A stretch of 64,000 nucleotides of DNA from assembly GCA_033060915.1 (NCBI GenBank), contig CM065377.1, positions 54,551,683-54,615,682 of the forward strand, in the 5' to 3' direction. This DNA comes from Euryodendron excelsum (taxonomy: Eukaryota > Streptophyta > Magnoliopsida > Ericales > Pentaphylacaceae). The position numbers and the translations under genes were made by a program. The notes beneath the pieces are model-generated. The model saw only the letters and a list, made by a program, of their open reading frames with translations, was not told where the DNA came from and ran no database searches. Shown piece after piece: positions 1 to 13,108 of this stretch. How positions within the stretch are numbered: position 1 is the first letter of the stretch; every line of letters begins with the position of its first letter.

Positions 1-1899
1 CCCATGCACGAATTTATATAACGTAAAATGGTATTATATATTATGCAATACCTATTGTTATAAGGTCGAGTAAGAAAAATGAGAGTGTGATTGAGATCTT
101 AAGGTGGCACATAAATTAAAGGGCAATAATTGACATTACTTGTTATTAATTTGCTCAACATTTGCAAATTAATATGCCAATTGAAGAGATAGCCATTGGT
201 TAAACAGTTTATATGCCAATTATTATTAATCGGATTTGAATATTCTCATATTGGGTTCAGGTCCAAGTCAAATCCAATCCATTAGCAGGTCTAAGTTTTA
301 CCAATGACTATCCCTCCAACGTTTTCATGAATGACATCATAAGTACTCACACTTCACTAATCAAGTGAAGCAATGAACATATGTATTATCAAGAAAAGAA
401 TTTTTTTTGTCCAGTTTCTGCTCATTAAAAGTTTTAGACTATCAGTCCTTTATAGGCAAGAAGATGCCCATTCTCTCCCATAATGCAAGTAGGCCGTCCA
501 ACATTAACTTTTGTCTTTTGCACAGTTTATTGCTCAATTCAAGGTTACCTAATATTTTATGGTATTCAAAATTTGAAGGTCTAGAAAATTCAAACGAATG
601 TTTAGAGGGAGAAAATTTTAATTGTTTTTATATGGAATGAGTGGAATGATATTCTTAGGTTAGATAAGATAAAGTATGGCAGTAGAGAAATTTTAGGAAT
701 TACAAAAGGATTGTCTAACAAATTAAAATTTTGATGGTGTACTTATTTCTTAAATTGAGAGTTCTTAGGAATCTTCACTTTTTGGGGAAGCCTTTTTTTT
801 TTTTCCCAATCAATTGAGAGAAATGTTTGGGTTTAGAGAGATTTTAGGAATGATAATTTGTTTAGGTTTTCAACTTTTTAGGATTTTTTTTCTTTTTTTA
901 TTTTACTTTCCAAGGAGAGGGAGAGCGAGCTGGTTGCAAGACTTGAAGTGTAATTGGTTGCCTTGTGGCAGCCTGGAGAGAACTCAAATAAATAAAATTA
1001 TATTTGCATACATAGATAGATGTTCAAAACATGAATAATTATAAAATAAAAAAGAAATTATGCAATATTTAAAGCAAATATAATAACCTAAACCAATTTC
1101 AAGGGAATCGAGAGAGACAAAACATTTAGAAAGACAAAAGGAAGGCATAGTTCAATGCTGGTCAATTTAGTTTGCAATGATTTCATTTTTTTTCCTCCAC
1201 ATAAAAAAAAATTAAAACAAAAATTGAGTTTGATGAAAAGCAAAAGAAGACGATCAAAATAGATTAATGAGAACAACACTAACCTTGATGATCAGCAGTT
1301 AAAAGAAAAAAGAAAGGTAAAATGAATAAGAAACAAAAAAAATACAACTGTTGAAGTATTAAATTCCGTGATGATCATCCACTGAAAAGAGCCAAAGAAA
1401 GGAAAAACTAATAAGAAACAGAAAAAATCCAATCACTCAAAAGTTCCCTGCTCTTTATCAACCTCTAAACTTCTGACCAAGCTCCATGACTCTTTCAAAA
1501 TCAAAACTTCCAAAAGTTCTTTTCAACTTTCTCAAAGGATCATAATCTGTTATAAAAATTTTTGTAAATAACAAACCAAAAGAGGGGAAAAAGTGAATAA
1601 ATTTACAAATAATATCCATAAAAATTGAAGATTAGTTGATTACGCAAAAGCAATACAAATGCCCCCCCCCCCAAACAGAAAAAAAACAAATAAAAACAAA
1701 GAACATAAGAAATTTGAATTCAAGATAATCATACATAAATGAAAAAATATAACAGAGCTAGTATGTAAGATTACTAATTAGAAGAGGCAATAAAAAGATC
1801 AGCAACATGATAAGAAAATTCAGTGAGAGATAAAGTACCTGTTGTGGGGTTTGCAATATTGGATGGTTATTGTAGCCTTGTAAGGACTCTGACGGAGAT
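1..1899. other. AT-rich intergenic stretch without a gene
   Basis: No open frame here shows a recognisable domain or credible splice sites. The sequence is AT-rich with A and T homopolymers and a run of about ten C near 1,662. The short frames at 407-640, 814-1038 and 1088-1279 have low-complexity products. I see nothing functional. Confidence 0.6.
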
Positions 1900-2367
1900 A
1901 ACCCGGATTAGAGGGATATAATGCATGTGCACGGGTTTTTTTGGAAGGTTTTTTTAATGAGAGATTTTAGGGATTAGATAGATTTTTGAGGAATAGGATC
2001 AATTTAAAGATTTCTTGACCAATCAGGTTTTAGCACTTAACTTTTTTTTTTTTTTCGTAGATTTTGTTTCCTTCAATTTTTTTCCACCAAATATTTTGTT
2101 TCTTTTAGTGTTTTCTAATTTAGTTATATTTTTTGTTTCCTTGTCAGAATTTAACTCTTTTAATTATTCATATGATTAATTTTTTGTTTACTTATTTTTT
2201 GATGTTGCTTGCTTTCCTTTTTAAGAGATGGAGAGAGGAGATTGATTGGTTGAAAGAGATAAGTGTGCCACGTGGCATCCTAGTTTTTTAGGATTTTTAG
2301 AAAAATAGAGATTGAATTTTGAAGGCTTGTGAGACTCTCACTACATTTGCATATAGTATAGTATAGA
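1900..2367 (-). mobile_element. Helitron-like fragment (5' end at 2367)
   Basis: On the minus strand the segment starts TCTATACTATACTATATGC directly after an A. That matches the A|TC insertion context and the TCTATAC-type 5' end common in plant Helitrons. Downstream, near 1,924, is the CCCGTGCA word often found in these elements. I did not find a matching 3' CTRR end with hairpin, so the far boundary is a guess and the element may be truncated. Confidence 0.3.
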
Positions 2368-2520
2368 TATCCTTCAAAACTAATAAAGTAAATAATCGAA
2401 CAAATTCAATAGTTTTCTATCAATTGCCCCTATGGCGTGACATTTTAAAAGTATCAAAATATTTAGAGCACCACGTAAGAAAGGCAAAATATAAGAGCGA
2501 AGACAACTTTTATATGTAAA

Positions 2521-3160
2521 CTAGTGTGTACCCGTGCAATACGAGTATAAAAGAAAAAGGAGGTATACATATTTTTTTTAAAAAAATTAGACAAGAAACT
2601 AAATAGCTATAAAATAAAATAATTAAATTACAAACCTACATAGTTATGCTCTTATTGTAATCCTTTTTTGTAATATATAAAGTTTTCTATATGGATTATA
2701 TTTAATACTATTTATTGACTTTAAAAAAACTTTTAAATTTGAGAAAATGTTATGAATATTTTATCTGTCGTATTGTAATGTTATAATTTATAGATATTCA
2801 ATTAGAAAAAAATTTTATATCTAAAATCATATTACGGATTATATTTCATGAAATAATGTGTAGAAACTTAAGTAGATAGAACTTTCTATTCAAGTATAAA
2901 ACTTTATTGAACTATAGTATGAATTGTAATAATCTACAGAAATTTAATTAGATAATATTTTGTTCTTGAAATCATATTACGTATTATATTTCATGAGATA
3001 AAATGTAAAACAAAAATCTTATTGCATTGTAATACTAATTGAGACTTTATTGGATAGTGCTATATATTTATTATATTTCATGGGATATTTGGCAGAGACT
3101 TAATTGGATATAACTTTATACTTAAATAGGGAGCTATGTTGAATTACAATACTAATAGAG
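2521..3160 (-). mobile_element. Helitron-like 3' end
   Basis: Read on the minus strand, the sequence ends CGTATTGCACGGG, TACACA, CTAG and is followed by T. This is the usual arrangement at a Helitron 3' end: a GC-rich imperfect palindrome a few bases before CTAG, at an A/T site. The matching 5' end was not found. The body is AT-rich with degenerate internal repeats around 2,790-3,060. No Rep/helicase coding is present, so this would be a non-autonomous copy. Confidence 0.35.
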
Positions 3161-3183
3161 TGGGTTGAATAACCGAACAAATT

Positions 3184-3362
3184 AATAGTTATCTAACAAT
3201 TACTCCTGTGACATGACATTTTAAAAGTATCAGAGTATTGAGAGCGTCACGTAAGAGAGAGGCAAAATATAGAGTAATAGTTATCTAACAATTATTCCTG
3301 AGATATGGCATTTTAAAAGTATCAAAGTATTTAGAGCGTCACGTAAAAGAAAGGCAAAATAT
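3184..3362. repeat. Two tandem copies of a 92-bp unit, plus a dispersed copy
   Basis: The words AATAGTTATCTAACAATTA, CATTTTAAAAGTATCA, AGAGCGTCACGTAA and GGCAAAATATAG recur at a 92-base spacing (starts at 3,184 and 3,276). A third, more diverged copy lies at about 2,407-2,500, between the two Helitron-like ends. Function unknown. Confidence 0.7.
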
Positions 3363-3639
3363 AGGGGTGAATACAACTTTTATATATATATATATATATG
3401 ATTCTATTTAATTAAATTTTATAGGGTCAATGATGTCATTACACCAATTCAACAGCAGTAACTATAAGGCAAAATTTTGGTGATACACATGGTATTATAC
3501 TCAAGCAATTCTATACATAATCCTATTCCATTTTTTCACTCTAAAATACATGGTAGTGGGACCCATGTTAGTGAAAGTACGTAGGATCCATTTGTTTATA
3601 CAAGTGAGAAATAGTGGTGAGAAATGATTAAGGAATTGT

Positions 3640-3713
3640 TTGGTATAATTTTTTTTTTTTGCAAAAAAACTGCTTAAAAATAAGCACAACTGAGAAAATT
3701 TTAAGAAGATTTT
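3640..3713. mobile_element. Left part of a MITE-like hairpin split by the copia insertion
   Basis: TTGTTTGGTATAATTTTTT on this side and GTTGGTAAAAAAAGCCCAACC near 14,090-14,115 on the other side of the copia element look like diverged terminal inverted repeats. The sequence between them is rich in GCTTTTT and AGCTTAAAAAGCC hairpins. An undivided relative appears at 24,916-25,125. The inference is that the copia element landed inside this older hairpin; the ends are too decayed to be certain. Confidence 0.3.
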
Positions 3714-3718
3714 GCTTT

Positions 3719-4173
3719 TGTTATAAAATAGGAAAATATAAAGCAAATAAAACATGTACAAACACAAGATATAATAAATTAGTTCTTTCGAAATTATCAA
3801 ATATTAATTAAATTAGTTCTTCTGAAACTATTTAGGGATAGATCTTGTGGACCACTCAAGACTTTATTGATATTACAGAACTAAATAAAATACAATTTGA
3901 TCTCTGAAGATTTACCTATACTCTCTTTTCTTCTATTTTCTCTCTTTTTTTTTATTTATTATTTCTCTATTTTGTTGTGTCTCTAACTAGCTCCCATATT
4001 TATACTAATTTGAATAATGTTGGCAATTTGAAGTTGGTCGTGATCTTTCGAGACACTAAGCGAGGTGGCAACATTTAATTCTTTGATGGCTGCACTCAAA
4101 ATTTGGAATGTTTTAGTAGCTTGTGATGATCATGCCTTTGGCTAAAGGACATCCACATATGCATGGCCTAATA
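3719..4173 (-). repeat. 3' LTR of the old copia element
   Basis: In plus-strand reading it begins TGTTATAAAATAGG and ends CCTAATA. It aligns along its length with 13,508-13,972. The minus-strand 5' terminus reads TATTA in both copies rather than the usual TG, so this family may have a non-standard terminus. Confidence 0.88.
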
Positions 4174-4349
4174 CTCCTCCTTGGATGACCAAAAAATAGT
4201 ATAATATATATTTTTTTTCTTAAGGTATACTAAAAATTGTCTCATTAAAATTTTGTTAAGAAAACTCAGTGGAAAAAGCCTTAGTGAAGAAAAGAGAGTA
4301 TAATACTTAACTCTCCTTCATGAATATGTACAATAAAAACTTATTTGCT

Positions 4350-7300
4350 TCATGAAAGACTTCTGAGACTGGGTAGACCAATGTCATGCACAAGTTTTTC
4401 AAATGTTACAGTTGGTAATACTTTAGTAAATAAGTTTGCCAAATTATCACTTGAACGTAATTGTGAGACATCAATATTACTGTTATTTTTTAGCTCATGT
4501 GTATAAAAGAATTTTGGAGAAATATGTTTCATTCTATCACCTTTGATGTAGCCTCCCTTAATTTGTGCAATATATGCTGTATTATCTTTATATAATATCA
4601 TCGAGGTATCTTTGATTGTAGATAGTCTGTAATTTTCTTGAATATGTTGAATTATAGATCTCAGTCAGATGCACTCTCGGCTTACTTCATGCATTGCGAT
4701 TATCTTAGAATGATTTGAAGAAGTTGCAATTAATACTTGTTTCACAAATTACCATGATATAGCAGTATTATCATAAGTAAATACATACCCAATTTGAAAC
4801 CGAACTTTATGTGGATTAGAAAGGTAGCTGGCGTCTGCATAGCCAATTGATTTTGGTTGTGACTCATTTGAATAGAATAAACCTATATCAATTGTCCCTC
4901 AGAGATAACGAAGTATATACTTAATTATTTTCCAATGCTTTTGTGTTGATGCAAAGCTATATCTTGCCAATAAATTAACAGATAATGCTATATCAGGTCT
5001 TATATAATTTGCAAGATCATAAGAGCACCAATTGCACTAAAATATCGTACTTTAGGATCAAGAAGTTCTTTACCATCTTTTGGAGGACGAACATGATCTT
5101 TCTGTACATCTAGCGATCGGACAACCATTGAAGAACTTAATAGATGAGCTTTGTTTATATAAAATTGCTTTAAAACTTTTTCAACTTATGCCTATTGATG
5201 AACAAGAATTCTATTTGATAGATGCTCAATCTGTAATTTAAGACAAAACTTTGTTCTCCCAAGATTATTTATTTCAAACTCCTTCTTTAAATAATTAACA
5301 GCTTTAGTAATCTCTTCAAGAGTTTTGACAAGATTCAGATCGTCAACATAGATTGCAATGATAACAAATTCAAATTTTGATTTCTTAATGAAAACACATG
5401 GACAAATTATATTGTTCAAATATTCTTATTTCAAGAGATATTCACTTAGACGATTGTACCACATGTGACCAGATTGTTTTAACCTGTATAAAGATCGATG
5501 AAGTTTGATAGAATATAAGTTATGGGGTTTTAAGATGTATGCTTCAGGCATTTAAATCCTTATGATATTTTGATATATATTTCATTTTCTAACTTTTCAT
5601 ATAAGTAGGCTATCATTATGTCTACTAAATGCATATTCAATCTTTAAAAGATTGTCAAACTAATCAAGAATCTAAATGTAATTGCATCCATTACAGGAGA
5701 GTAAGTCTCGTCATTGTCAACATTTGGTCTCTATGAGAAACCTTATGTTACGTGTCGTGCTTTATATCATATTATTTCATTTTTTTCATTTCGCTTTCTT
5801 ACGAATACCCATTTATATCCAACTAGTTTTATCTCTTCAGGTGTTTGGACTACAGGTTCAAATACTTTACTTTGTGTTAATGAGTTTAATTCCGCTTCAA
5901 TAAAATCTTTTCATTTTGGCTAATCATCTTTGTTGACATTCATCGATTGTTTGTAGTTAAGTTTTTTCATTACTTATAGTAATATCAAGCGCCACTTTAA
6001 ACGAAAATATGTTATCAACAACCATCTTATTTCTATTTCAATTTTCTCCTGTATTCATATAACTTATTGAGATCCCATTATTTTCAGGTACCATTTCATT
6101 TACAAGAAATACCTCTTTAGGTCTTTTTCAAGAATATTATGTTCCCTTCAGAAGCACTGACTTGCTTATAAATTTTTCCTTGTGTCTTTCTTTTTCTGGG
6201 AATGGTGTTTTTTGCACCAATAGGCCTCCCATGATTCAGGCGTGCTTTAAATTTATTTGTTGCTATACTAATAGTTTGTCCTACAAGGATATTAATACGT
6301 GCTACAGTATTAACAGTTGGTACATGTGATTTTGTCACATTCTTTGTATAAGTGAACGTATCAGGCAATTGATTTGCAATTATCTATAAATGAATGGTTC
6401 TGTGAATTTTTTATTCACATTGACTCGTTCGATGATCAATATAAGATAACGTTGAAACGTTCCAACTGATTTCTCGTTACTTTTTTAATTGCGTCTTTTC
6501 TTCCCCTAATAGTGAAAAAATGACTTATCAAAATGACAATCAGAAAAACTTGTCTTGAAGGCATTATCTATTAAAGGGTTCCAGATATCTAACAATAGAT
6601 GCAGAATAAAAATTAATATAAATTTCAAGTCGATGCTGGACACCCATTTTATTACGCTGTGGGGGTGAAATTGAAACATATATAGTACAACCAAAAACTT
6701 GTAAGTGAGAAATATTTGGTTGTTGATCAATGACAAGCTGCAATAATGAGTAGTGATAATAAGCAGTTGGTCAGACATGAACTAATGATACAACATGCAA
6801 TATGGCATGTCCCCAAGTAGAAATGTGTAATTTTATTTTCATAAGTAAATGTTGAACAATTAATTGAAGTCGTTTTATAAAGGATTCTGCGAGATCATTT
6901 TGTGTATGTGTGTGAGTAATTGGGTGTTCAATATCAATCCCTATTGACATACAATAATTATCAAAAGCTTGAGATGTAAATTCATTAGCATTATCTAGTT
7001 ATATTGACTTAATCGGGTAGTTTGAGAATTTTGTCTGTAATCGAATAATTTGGATAAAAAGTCTAGCAAAAGTAACATTGTGGGTAGAAAGTGAACAAAC
7101 ATGTGACCATAGTTTGGATGTATTTATTAAAATCATAAAATAACGAAATAGTTCACATAGAAAATGTATTGACACACAAATATTTTCTTGAATTCTTTGT
7201 AACAAGGATGAAGATTCAACAACTTCTTTTGAAAAAAATAGTCTAACAATTATTTGACAGGCAACACATATATAATTATTTGTCAAAAAAATCTTCAGCT

Positions 7301-7420
7301 TCTTAAGCGAGTGTCTATGTGAGTTCTCAATAATTCAACGCATCATTGTTAAGCCTGGATGACCTAGACAATCACGCCATAATAGAAAATTCTTTGGATC
7401 AAAGTACTTCTAATGCATCA
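4350..7420 (-). pseudogene. Decayed copia pol (integrase, RT, RNase H)
   Basis: Minus-strand pieces follow pol order. The integrase zinc region lies near 7,290-7,420, with the usual WHDRLGHPG altered at one histidine. Integrase core remnants run through 7,286-6,380. The integrase-RT linker with a KARLNHGRPIGAK stretch is at 6,368-6,117. An RT fragment has the catalytic YVDD near 5,340-5,350. An RNase H tail reads DNTAYIAQIKGGYIKGDRMKH, then LRSSDNLANLFTK (4,601-4,350). Frames shift repeatedly and many stops intervene. It is a fossil and could not yield a polyprotein. Confidence 0.88.
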
Positions 7421-8382
7421 CTACAGGTGATTTCTCAATTTTTATAATAGTATAATGTAATCCAGAAGACAATGTAGCAAGGTTTTTTTTATATATATTT
7501 CTTTCCTAAAATATAAAAAATAATGTAGAGTTGTTCTACATTATCTTCATTTGTCCTCTTAATATGATATTTGTTTCGACGTATATCTTTAACACTAATC
7601 AAATTTCTTGTAGATTTAGTAGAGTATAATATATCATCAATATATTACCTGGTTTCTCTTGACAACATTATATTGGCCTTTCCAGAACCTTCATTCAATT
7701 TTGTTGTGTCAGATATTATATTGACATTAGCTTTAAGTAATGTCAAGTGTGAAAGATATTTTTTCTTTCGAAGAATTGTGTGCTTATTGCATTATCTATT
7801 ATACATGTGTTTTCACATTCATTTTAGAAGCAATCAACGCGTTAATATGATCCATGCATCTATATACAAAATATTAAAATTGCTTATTTAAAACAAAATA
7901 ATTCATTAAAAAGAAAAAGCATATGAATGAAACATTACAAAAGACAATAATAAACTAGAAAATAACATTAATTAATGTGGATATCCCATCACCAATTAAA
8001 TGATCTATTTTTTCACTAGCATTTTCAAATAAATCTAAAACATCCAAATGAGTAATATCGGCTTGAACATCAAAATTTGTAAAATACATTTATGCATTTT
8101 TTCCTTTATCTTTAATTAAGACTTGGTAAAAATCTATCAAATGTTTGGGCGTACGAAAATTACGTGACCAATGTCCTTTCATTCCACACCTATAACAAGC
8201 ATCTTCATAATTCTTAGGAGGTTTATTCTTTAAGTATTTTCCTTTTCTTGTTTTACTTTAGAGTTGTTCCACTGCAAATGGGATGATGTGGTATTTTAAA
8301 ACCTTATATGATAAGGGTTACATTCACGATAATTTCCACGAGTTTGGAAACTATTCCTACCATAGCCACGCCCGCTACTACA

Positions 8383-10893
8383 TGTGATATCCCAAACCTC
8401 TATCTAATTATATTAATGAGAATTAGTAGTGCATGTAATTATTAGTGTTAATTATTCCTTCTTTTCGGTAAAAAATGACCAATGTGGGGTTGTGTTGTAA
8501 CTTATGTTGGAGGTGTGAGACACATGGGATTATTTCCCATGTGTGTCTTCTTATAACACACAAAACACACACACACACACATATTCACACACTCACCAAC
8601 CGTTTGGGAGAGGGAGGAAGAGAGAAAGGGGAGAAGGAAGAGAAGATTGAGGGAAGAAAGGCTTGAAGCAAGAGGATTGAAGCCATTGAAGACCTCACCA
8701 AGCTTGCAGAAGGTAAGATTTTATTTCTCTCTCTCTACAATTATATATGTATATGTATCTATCATGTGTAGATGTGTTGGGTCTTTGTGTGTATGTATAT
8801 ATATGAGTTGGGTTGGCCTTGAGGGACTCCTTGAGTCCCAATTAGTTGAAATTGAGAGCTTGTAGCTCAATATTGGAGGATTGGAAGTGGTGGGTTGAAA
8901 AATCCCCAAATATGAAAAATGTTAGGGCTTTGATTCCTTCATTTGATCTCTTTGATTTAATTGTTCTTTCTCTCCCATTTTTAGTTATTATCATCCTTGT
9001 GGGCTAATCTTTGAGCCCTAAGAGTATTGGAAAGGTTTGGTGGTGTTTGGAGGAGTTTTGGTTGTGTTTTGGATTAAAATTCGGGGGCTGCCCAGACAAG
9101 ACGTTCGAACTCCTAATATGGAGTTCGAACTATGGAAAATAAGCCTAAGCGTTCGAACCCTCAGAGAGGGTTTTTTTTTCAGATTTTGTTCTTGGAGTTC
9201 GAACTCTCATTTGGGTGTTCGAACTCCCTGTTTTTTTGCCTGGGCGTTCGAACTCCCGATTGGGTGTTTGAACCCTCTGTCAGCTCAGACACTGTTTAGT
9301 AAAACGGGCATAACTTTCACTAGAAAACTCGGATTGATGCACTATTTCCTAATTCCTTATATATTAAGAGATATAAGGGTTTGAAGTTGACCCAAAATCC
9401 ATGCCAACAACATTGTTTTCCAAAATTTTAGTCCACCTTCCATGAAGCATAACTTCTTCACCCGAAATGTGTTTTTGGCTCATGACCTATAAAAATAAAG
9501 GCCTTTAAGCCTATTTTCAAATGCAACTAGCCTTGGGTGTGAACTCATTATTGATAGGGGGTTGGGACTCGATGAAGGAGTTGACTTTTTGACTTTTATG
9601 TTCAAATCTCAACCTCATGCTCTTATTTTACATCGGGGCGTTGTCCTATAGTTGGGCCTTGTTCTCCCGTTGTGAGAATGAGGTGTTGTTGAGTTGGGGT
9701 TGAGTGGGTTACGTGCTTAGTCTTGACTTGCGTGTTATTGCTTTGCCTTAGAGTCTTGTATTGATGTTTCTTTGCTCCTACGCGCATTTGTGTAGGAATA
9801 CCTTATTTGTCACCCGTCCAATTGGAGAAAGGTGAGTAACGATATGCCATGAGTAAAACTCTAGTATTTTCTAAATGTTTTAAGCTCACCTTTATATCAT
9901 GAATGTTTTCCATACATTTCAATGCATCAATACTATGTTCAATTACAAATGTCATATTTCAAATGCATGCAAGCTATATTATGTTATGAATGGAAACCAT
10001 GGACTATAATGTTTAAATGAAAGAGATGCTAAGTTTTTAATGTATGGTGCCAACTCGGGTCTTCTCGTGGCAAGACCTTAATCTAGCCCGATAGTCCTAC
10101 GATAGGGGACAGGAAATAAACTATCTATGTTGGGAGACGTCCCTGGTCTAAAGAGCCTTAGCGTGACCTATATGGTTACTATGGAGCCTAGCTCATATGT
10201 TGAGTTGTAGCACACTTATGTTTTGAACTGAGAACCATGATATGTTCACATATTTTATGACAAGTTATGAAATGCTATATCAGGAATAATGTAATGTTGC
10301 ATCTCTTCTTATGATATTATGTTTTGAAATGTTGAAACATTTCAAATGATGTTTATGTTACCTACGAGTTCCAAGCCTACGCTTTAAACGTTCAAAAGCT
10401 CATTCCCTTATGCATAAATGATTATCTATCCTTGTACATTGGATATAATTGCTAGTCCATGATATTTTCTTACTCATGCATCATTGTTATTCACTAAGCA
10501 TTAGCTTACGTTTTCTTAAATGATTTTCAGGTAGCCAATCCGGGAGGCCCTAGAGCGAGGCCATATGTAGATTTGAGCTACGGCCCATGGGCCTATATTT
10601 TGTATAATGTTTGAGGGCTGGACCCAATGTTTTGTAATGATATATTTTTATAACTTTTGTGGACCTTGATTTGGTCCTTATGTATGTTATGTTTGAGATT
10701 AGGCACAGCTCTGCCATGTATGACACAGATTATGTTTTCAAGTTATTAAAAGTTTTATTTTCCGCAATTATGCATCATCATAAATGATTATGCACAGGTG
10801 ATCAACCAGTTTATGTAATGCGGCCTTGGATAGCCTTGCTACTGGCCGGTCATGTACCCTAAATCCGTATAGGCCGGGTTATGGGACGTGACA
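8383..10893. mobile_element. Solo LTR, 2.5 kb, probably from a large Ty3/gypsy element
   Basis: It begins TGTGATATCCC and ends GGGACGTGACA, flanked on both sides by CTACA (8,378-8,382 and 10,894-10,898). The TG...CA ends and 5-bp duplication define LTR-type insertion. There is no internal coding domain and no second LTR, so it is best read as the product of LTR-LTR recombination. Long LTRs with GATRTCCC/GGGACGTGAC ends are typical of large plant Ty3/gypsy elements; that assignment is inference. It interrupts the gag of the older copia element. Confidence 0.85.
9090..9285. repeat. Array of GTTCGAAC palindromes inside the solo LTR
   Basis: Seven copies of the 8-mer GTTCGAAC or a one-base variant (GTTTGAAC) occur in under 200 bases, spaced irregularly 14-50 bases apart. 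Most are followed by TCC, TCT or CCT. Nothing comparable occurs elsewhere in this LTR. The role is unknown: a transcription-factor or chromatin-protein site array within U3 is possible, as is simple local duplication. Confidence 0.75.
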
Positions 10894-11395
10894 CTACATC
10901 TACGACTGTGACCATCAAATGAAATTGCATTCACTTCAGGGAATGATATAGAACTGATAGGTCGAGATTGATGATTTTATTGGCAACTTGTTAGTTTGCT
11001 CAACCACAAAAAGACATGATATTAATTCAGAATACTTTCTAAATTCACGCTATTGATATTGCTACCGCAGTAGCACATTTGAGGCATGAAATGTGAAGAA
11101 TAATTTTTTTAACATGTCTTCATCAATAATAATTTCTCCACATAACTTTAATTGTGAGATGATTTTAAAATTTTGCAACCTTAGGTGCATCCAATTAAAT
11201 CGGGCTTTTGGAAGAATAATTGTCTTCTGGTGCTCGTATCTCTCCTTTAAATTTTTTCATAGTGTCAATGAGTTTTTGACCGTGAGGTACTCAGATTTTA
11301 ATTCTTCATGAAGATAATGACAAAGAAAAATTATTGCTTTAGCGCTATCCTACATGGATACTTCAATTTCCTCAGTTATTGTCTGCCTAAGGTCT

Positions 11396-13108
11396 TGTTG
11401 GCCCAAATATGCAACCCAAAAGGGGGGGGAGGGGTGAATTGGGTTTCTTAAAAATATTCACACAATAATGTAATAAAAAATTAATTAAGCAAGGTAACAG
11501 TGGCTAATCAAACCAAGCAAGAAAATAATAAGATGCAATACAAGCAAGTGATATGAGCACGGAAGAAAAACAGAGCACAATGAAGAACACCATATTTACC
11601 TAGGTTCGATCACAACATGTGATCTACGTCCTTACTCCTAAAACCCCCTTGAAAGCTCTTTCACTATACAAAATTCATTTTGCATAGCAGGTGCTAGTTG
11701 CCAAGTGCCTAGCTTACTTGTTACAAGAGCTATTCCCAAGCTTTCAAGTCCTCTAAGTGATTTTATTCAAGCTTCACTCAAATTTTTAAGTGTTTTTAAT
11801 CAAGAATACTCAAACCCACAGGTTTACAAACCCTCCCAAGAAATAAATGAAGGTAATACAATAGGTAACTTTCTCAAAGAGTGTATAAGTAAGTGAAAGT
11901 ACAAAGAATACCCCAACAAGAAGAATGTTTCTGTTTAGAGTAGAAAATCAACTTTCAATCTGTTGTATATCTGTTAAATCCTCAGATTCTTGTGTATATA
12001 TGCTATGAGGGTCTTGTATATATAGCTTTCAATTGATTCTAGTCGTTGGTGGTAGTTAGGAGTGCATTTAATGCAAGATTAAGTTGAGAGATCGTTTGAA
12101 AAACTAGTTGTCACAGTCTAGGAGTTGACTCTTCTGGTGAAAGGGGTCAACCCTTTTTGTTCTGGTATCATCTTCATCAGCTTTCTGTCCCAATGTGTCG
12201 ATTCTTGAGAAATAGGGGTCGACTCTTTTTGTGTTGTTTCTAGTGACTTTTGTTTCTGTTCCAATGAGTCAACTCTTAATACTTGAGGAGTTGACCCTTT
12301 TTTATTTTCTTAAGATTTTACCGAGGCTCTGTCCAAGTGAGTCAACCCCTGAGAAATGAGAAGTCGACCATTTTCATCAGAATCCTTTTTATCCAGTCCA
12401 CTGTTTGAACGAGTTAACTCCTAAGAATTCATGAGTCCACCATTTTCCAGTAATTCCAAATCTTTTGCAAGTCTTCTTTAAACAACTTCAAAGTCTTTAA
12501 GCTATTAATAATCATCCAAATGAGGCTTCTAATGTTTGAAATGATTTCTTCAAAACAAGTTGATATCCTAGAGCACCTTCAATTTCTTCGAGATAAATTC
12601 AAACAATTTGATTCCTTGTAGAGTTCTTTAATCAACATAGCTTCCTCCATTAATACAAGACTTTTTCAAGATAACTTCCAAGTCTTGCGATATTTTCTTC
12701 CATACTTTCAAGACATCTTCAAATCTTCCTAGAAAGCTTTCAGGTCTTGAAATCTCTTCTTTTCAACTAATGCCGATCTCATCACACTTGATGCCGATCT
12801 ACTTTTCATTTATGCCAATCTCCTTATAGTTGATGCCGATCTTCTTTTCAAGTCCATTTCTTCAAATCTAAGTGATCATTAATCATAATATTGTTGAGAG
12901 GTCTTCAATGAATATGTCAACCCATTATCCTCATCAACCTTCAATAATACATGGTATGCTTGCAACACAACTCTTTCAATGTCTTCCAATGTGACAAGCT
13001 TCAAGTCATAATTTGAGATTAAGGCAATGTATAATCTGTACACTAATTAGATATTAGATAACTAACACAATATTTTGTTATCATCAAAATCAAGGCATCG
13101 ATTCAACA
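11396..13108. mobile_element. Solo LTR, family A, copy 1 (1.7 kb)
   Basis: It begins TGTTGGCCCAAATATGCAAC, has a G-rich tract followed by GTGAATTGGGTTT, and ends GTTATCATCAAAATCAAGG then GATTCAACA. Flanks are GGTCT and GGTCC, a 5-bp duplication with one mismatch. It interrupts the copia gag, whose frame rejoins when it is removed. Two further copies lie at 14,229-17,516 and 14,878-16,527. No coding domain is present. It contains repeated GTCGAC/GTTGAC words and several GCCGATCT words. Confidence 0.85.

Noticed and set aside
8475..9384. Several 60-115-codon frames
   Set aside because: They lie inside the 2.5-kb solo LTR, include simple repeats and the palindrome array, and have no domain.
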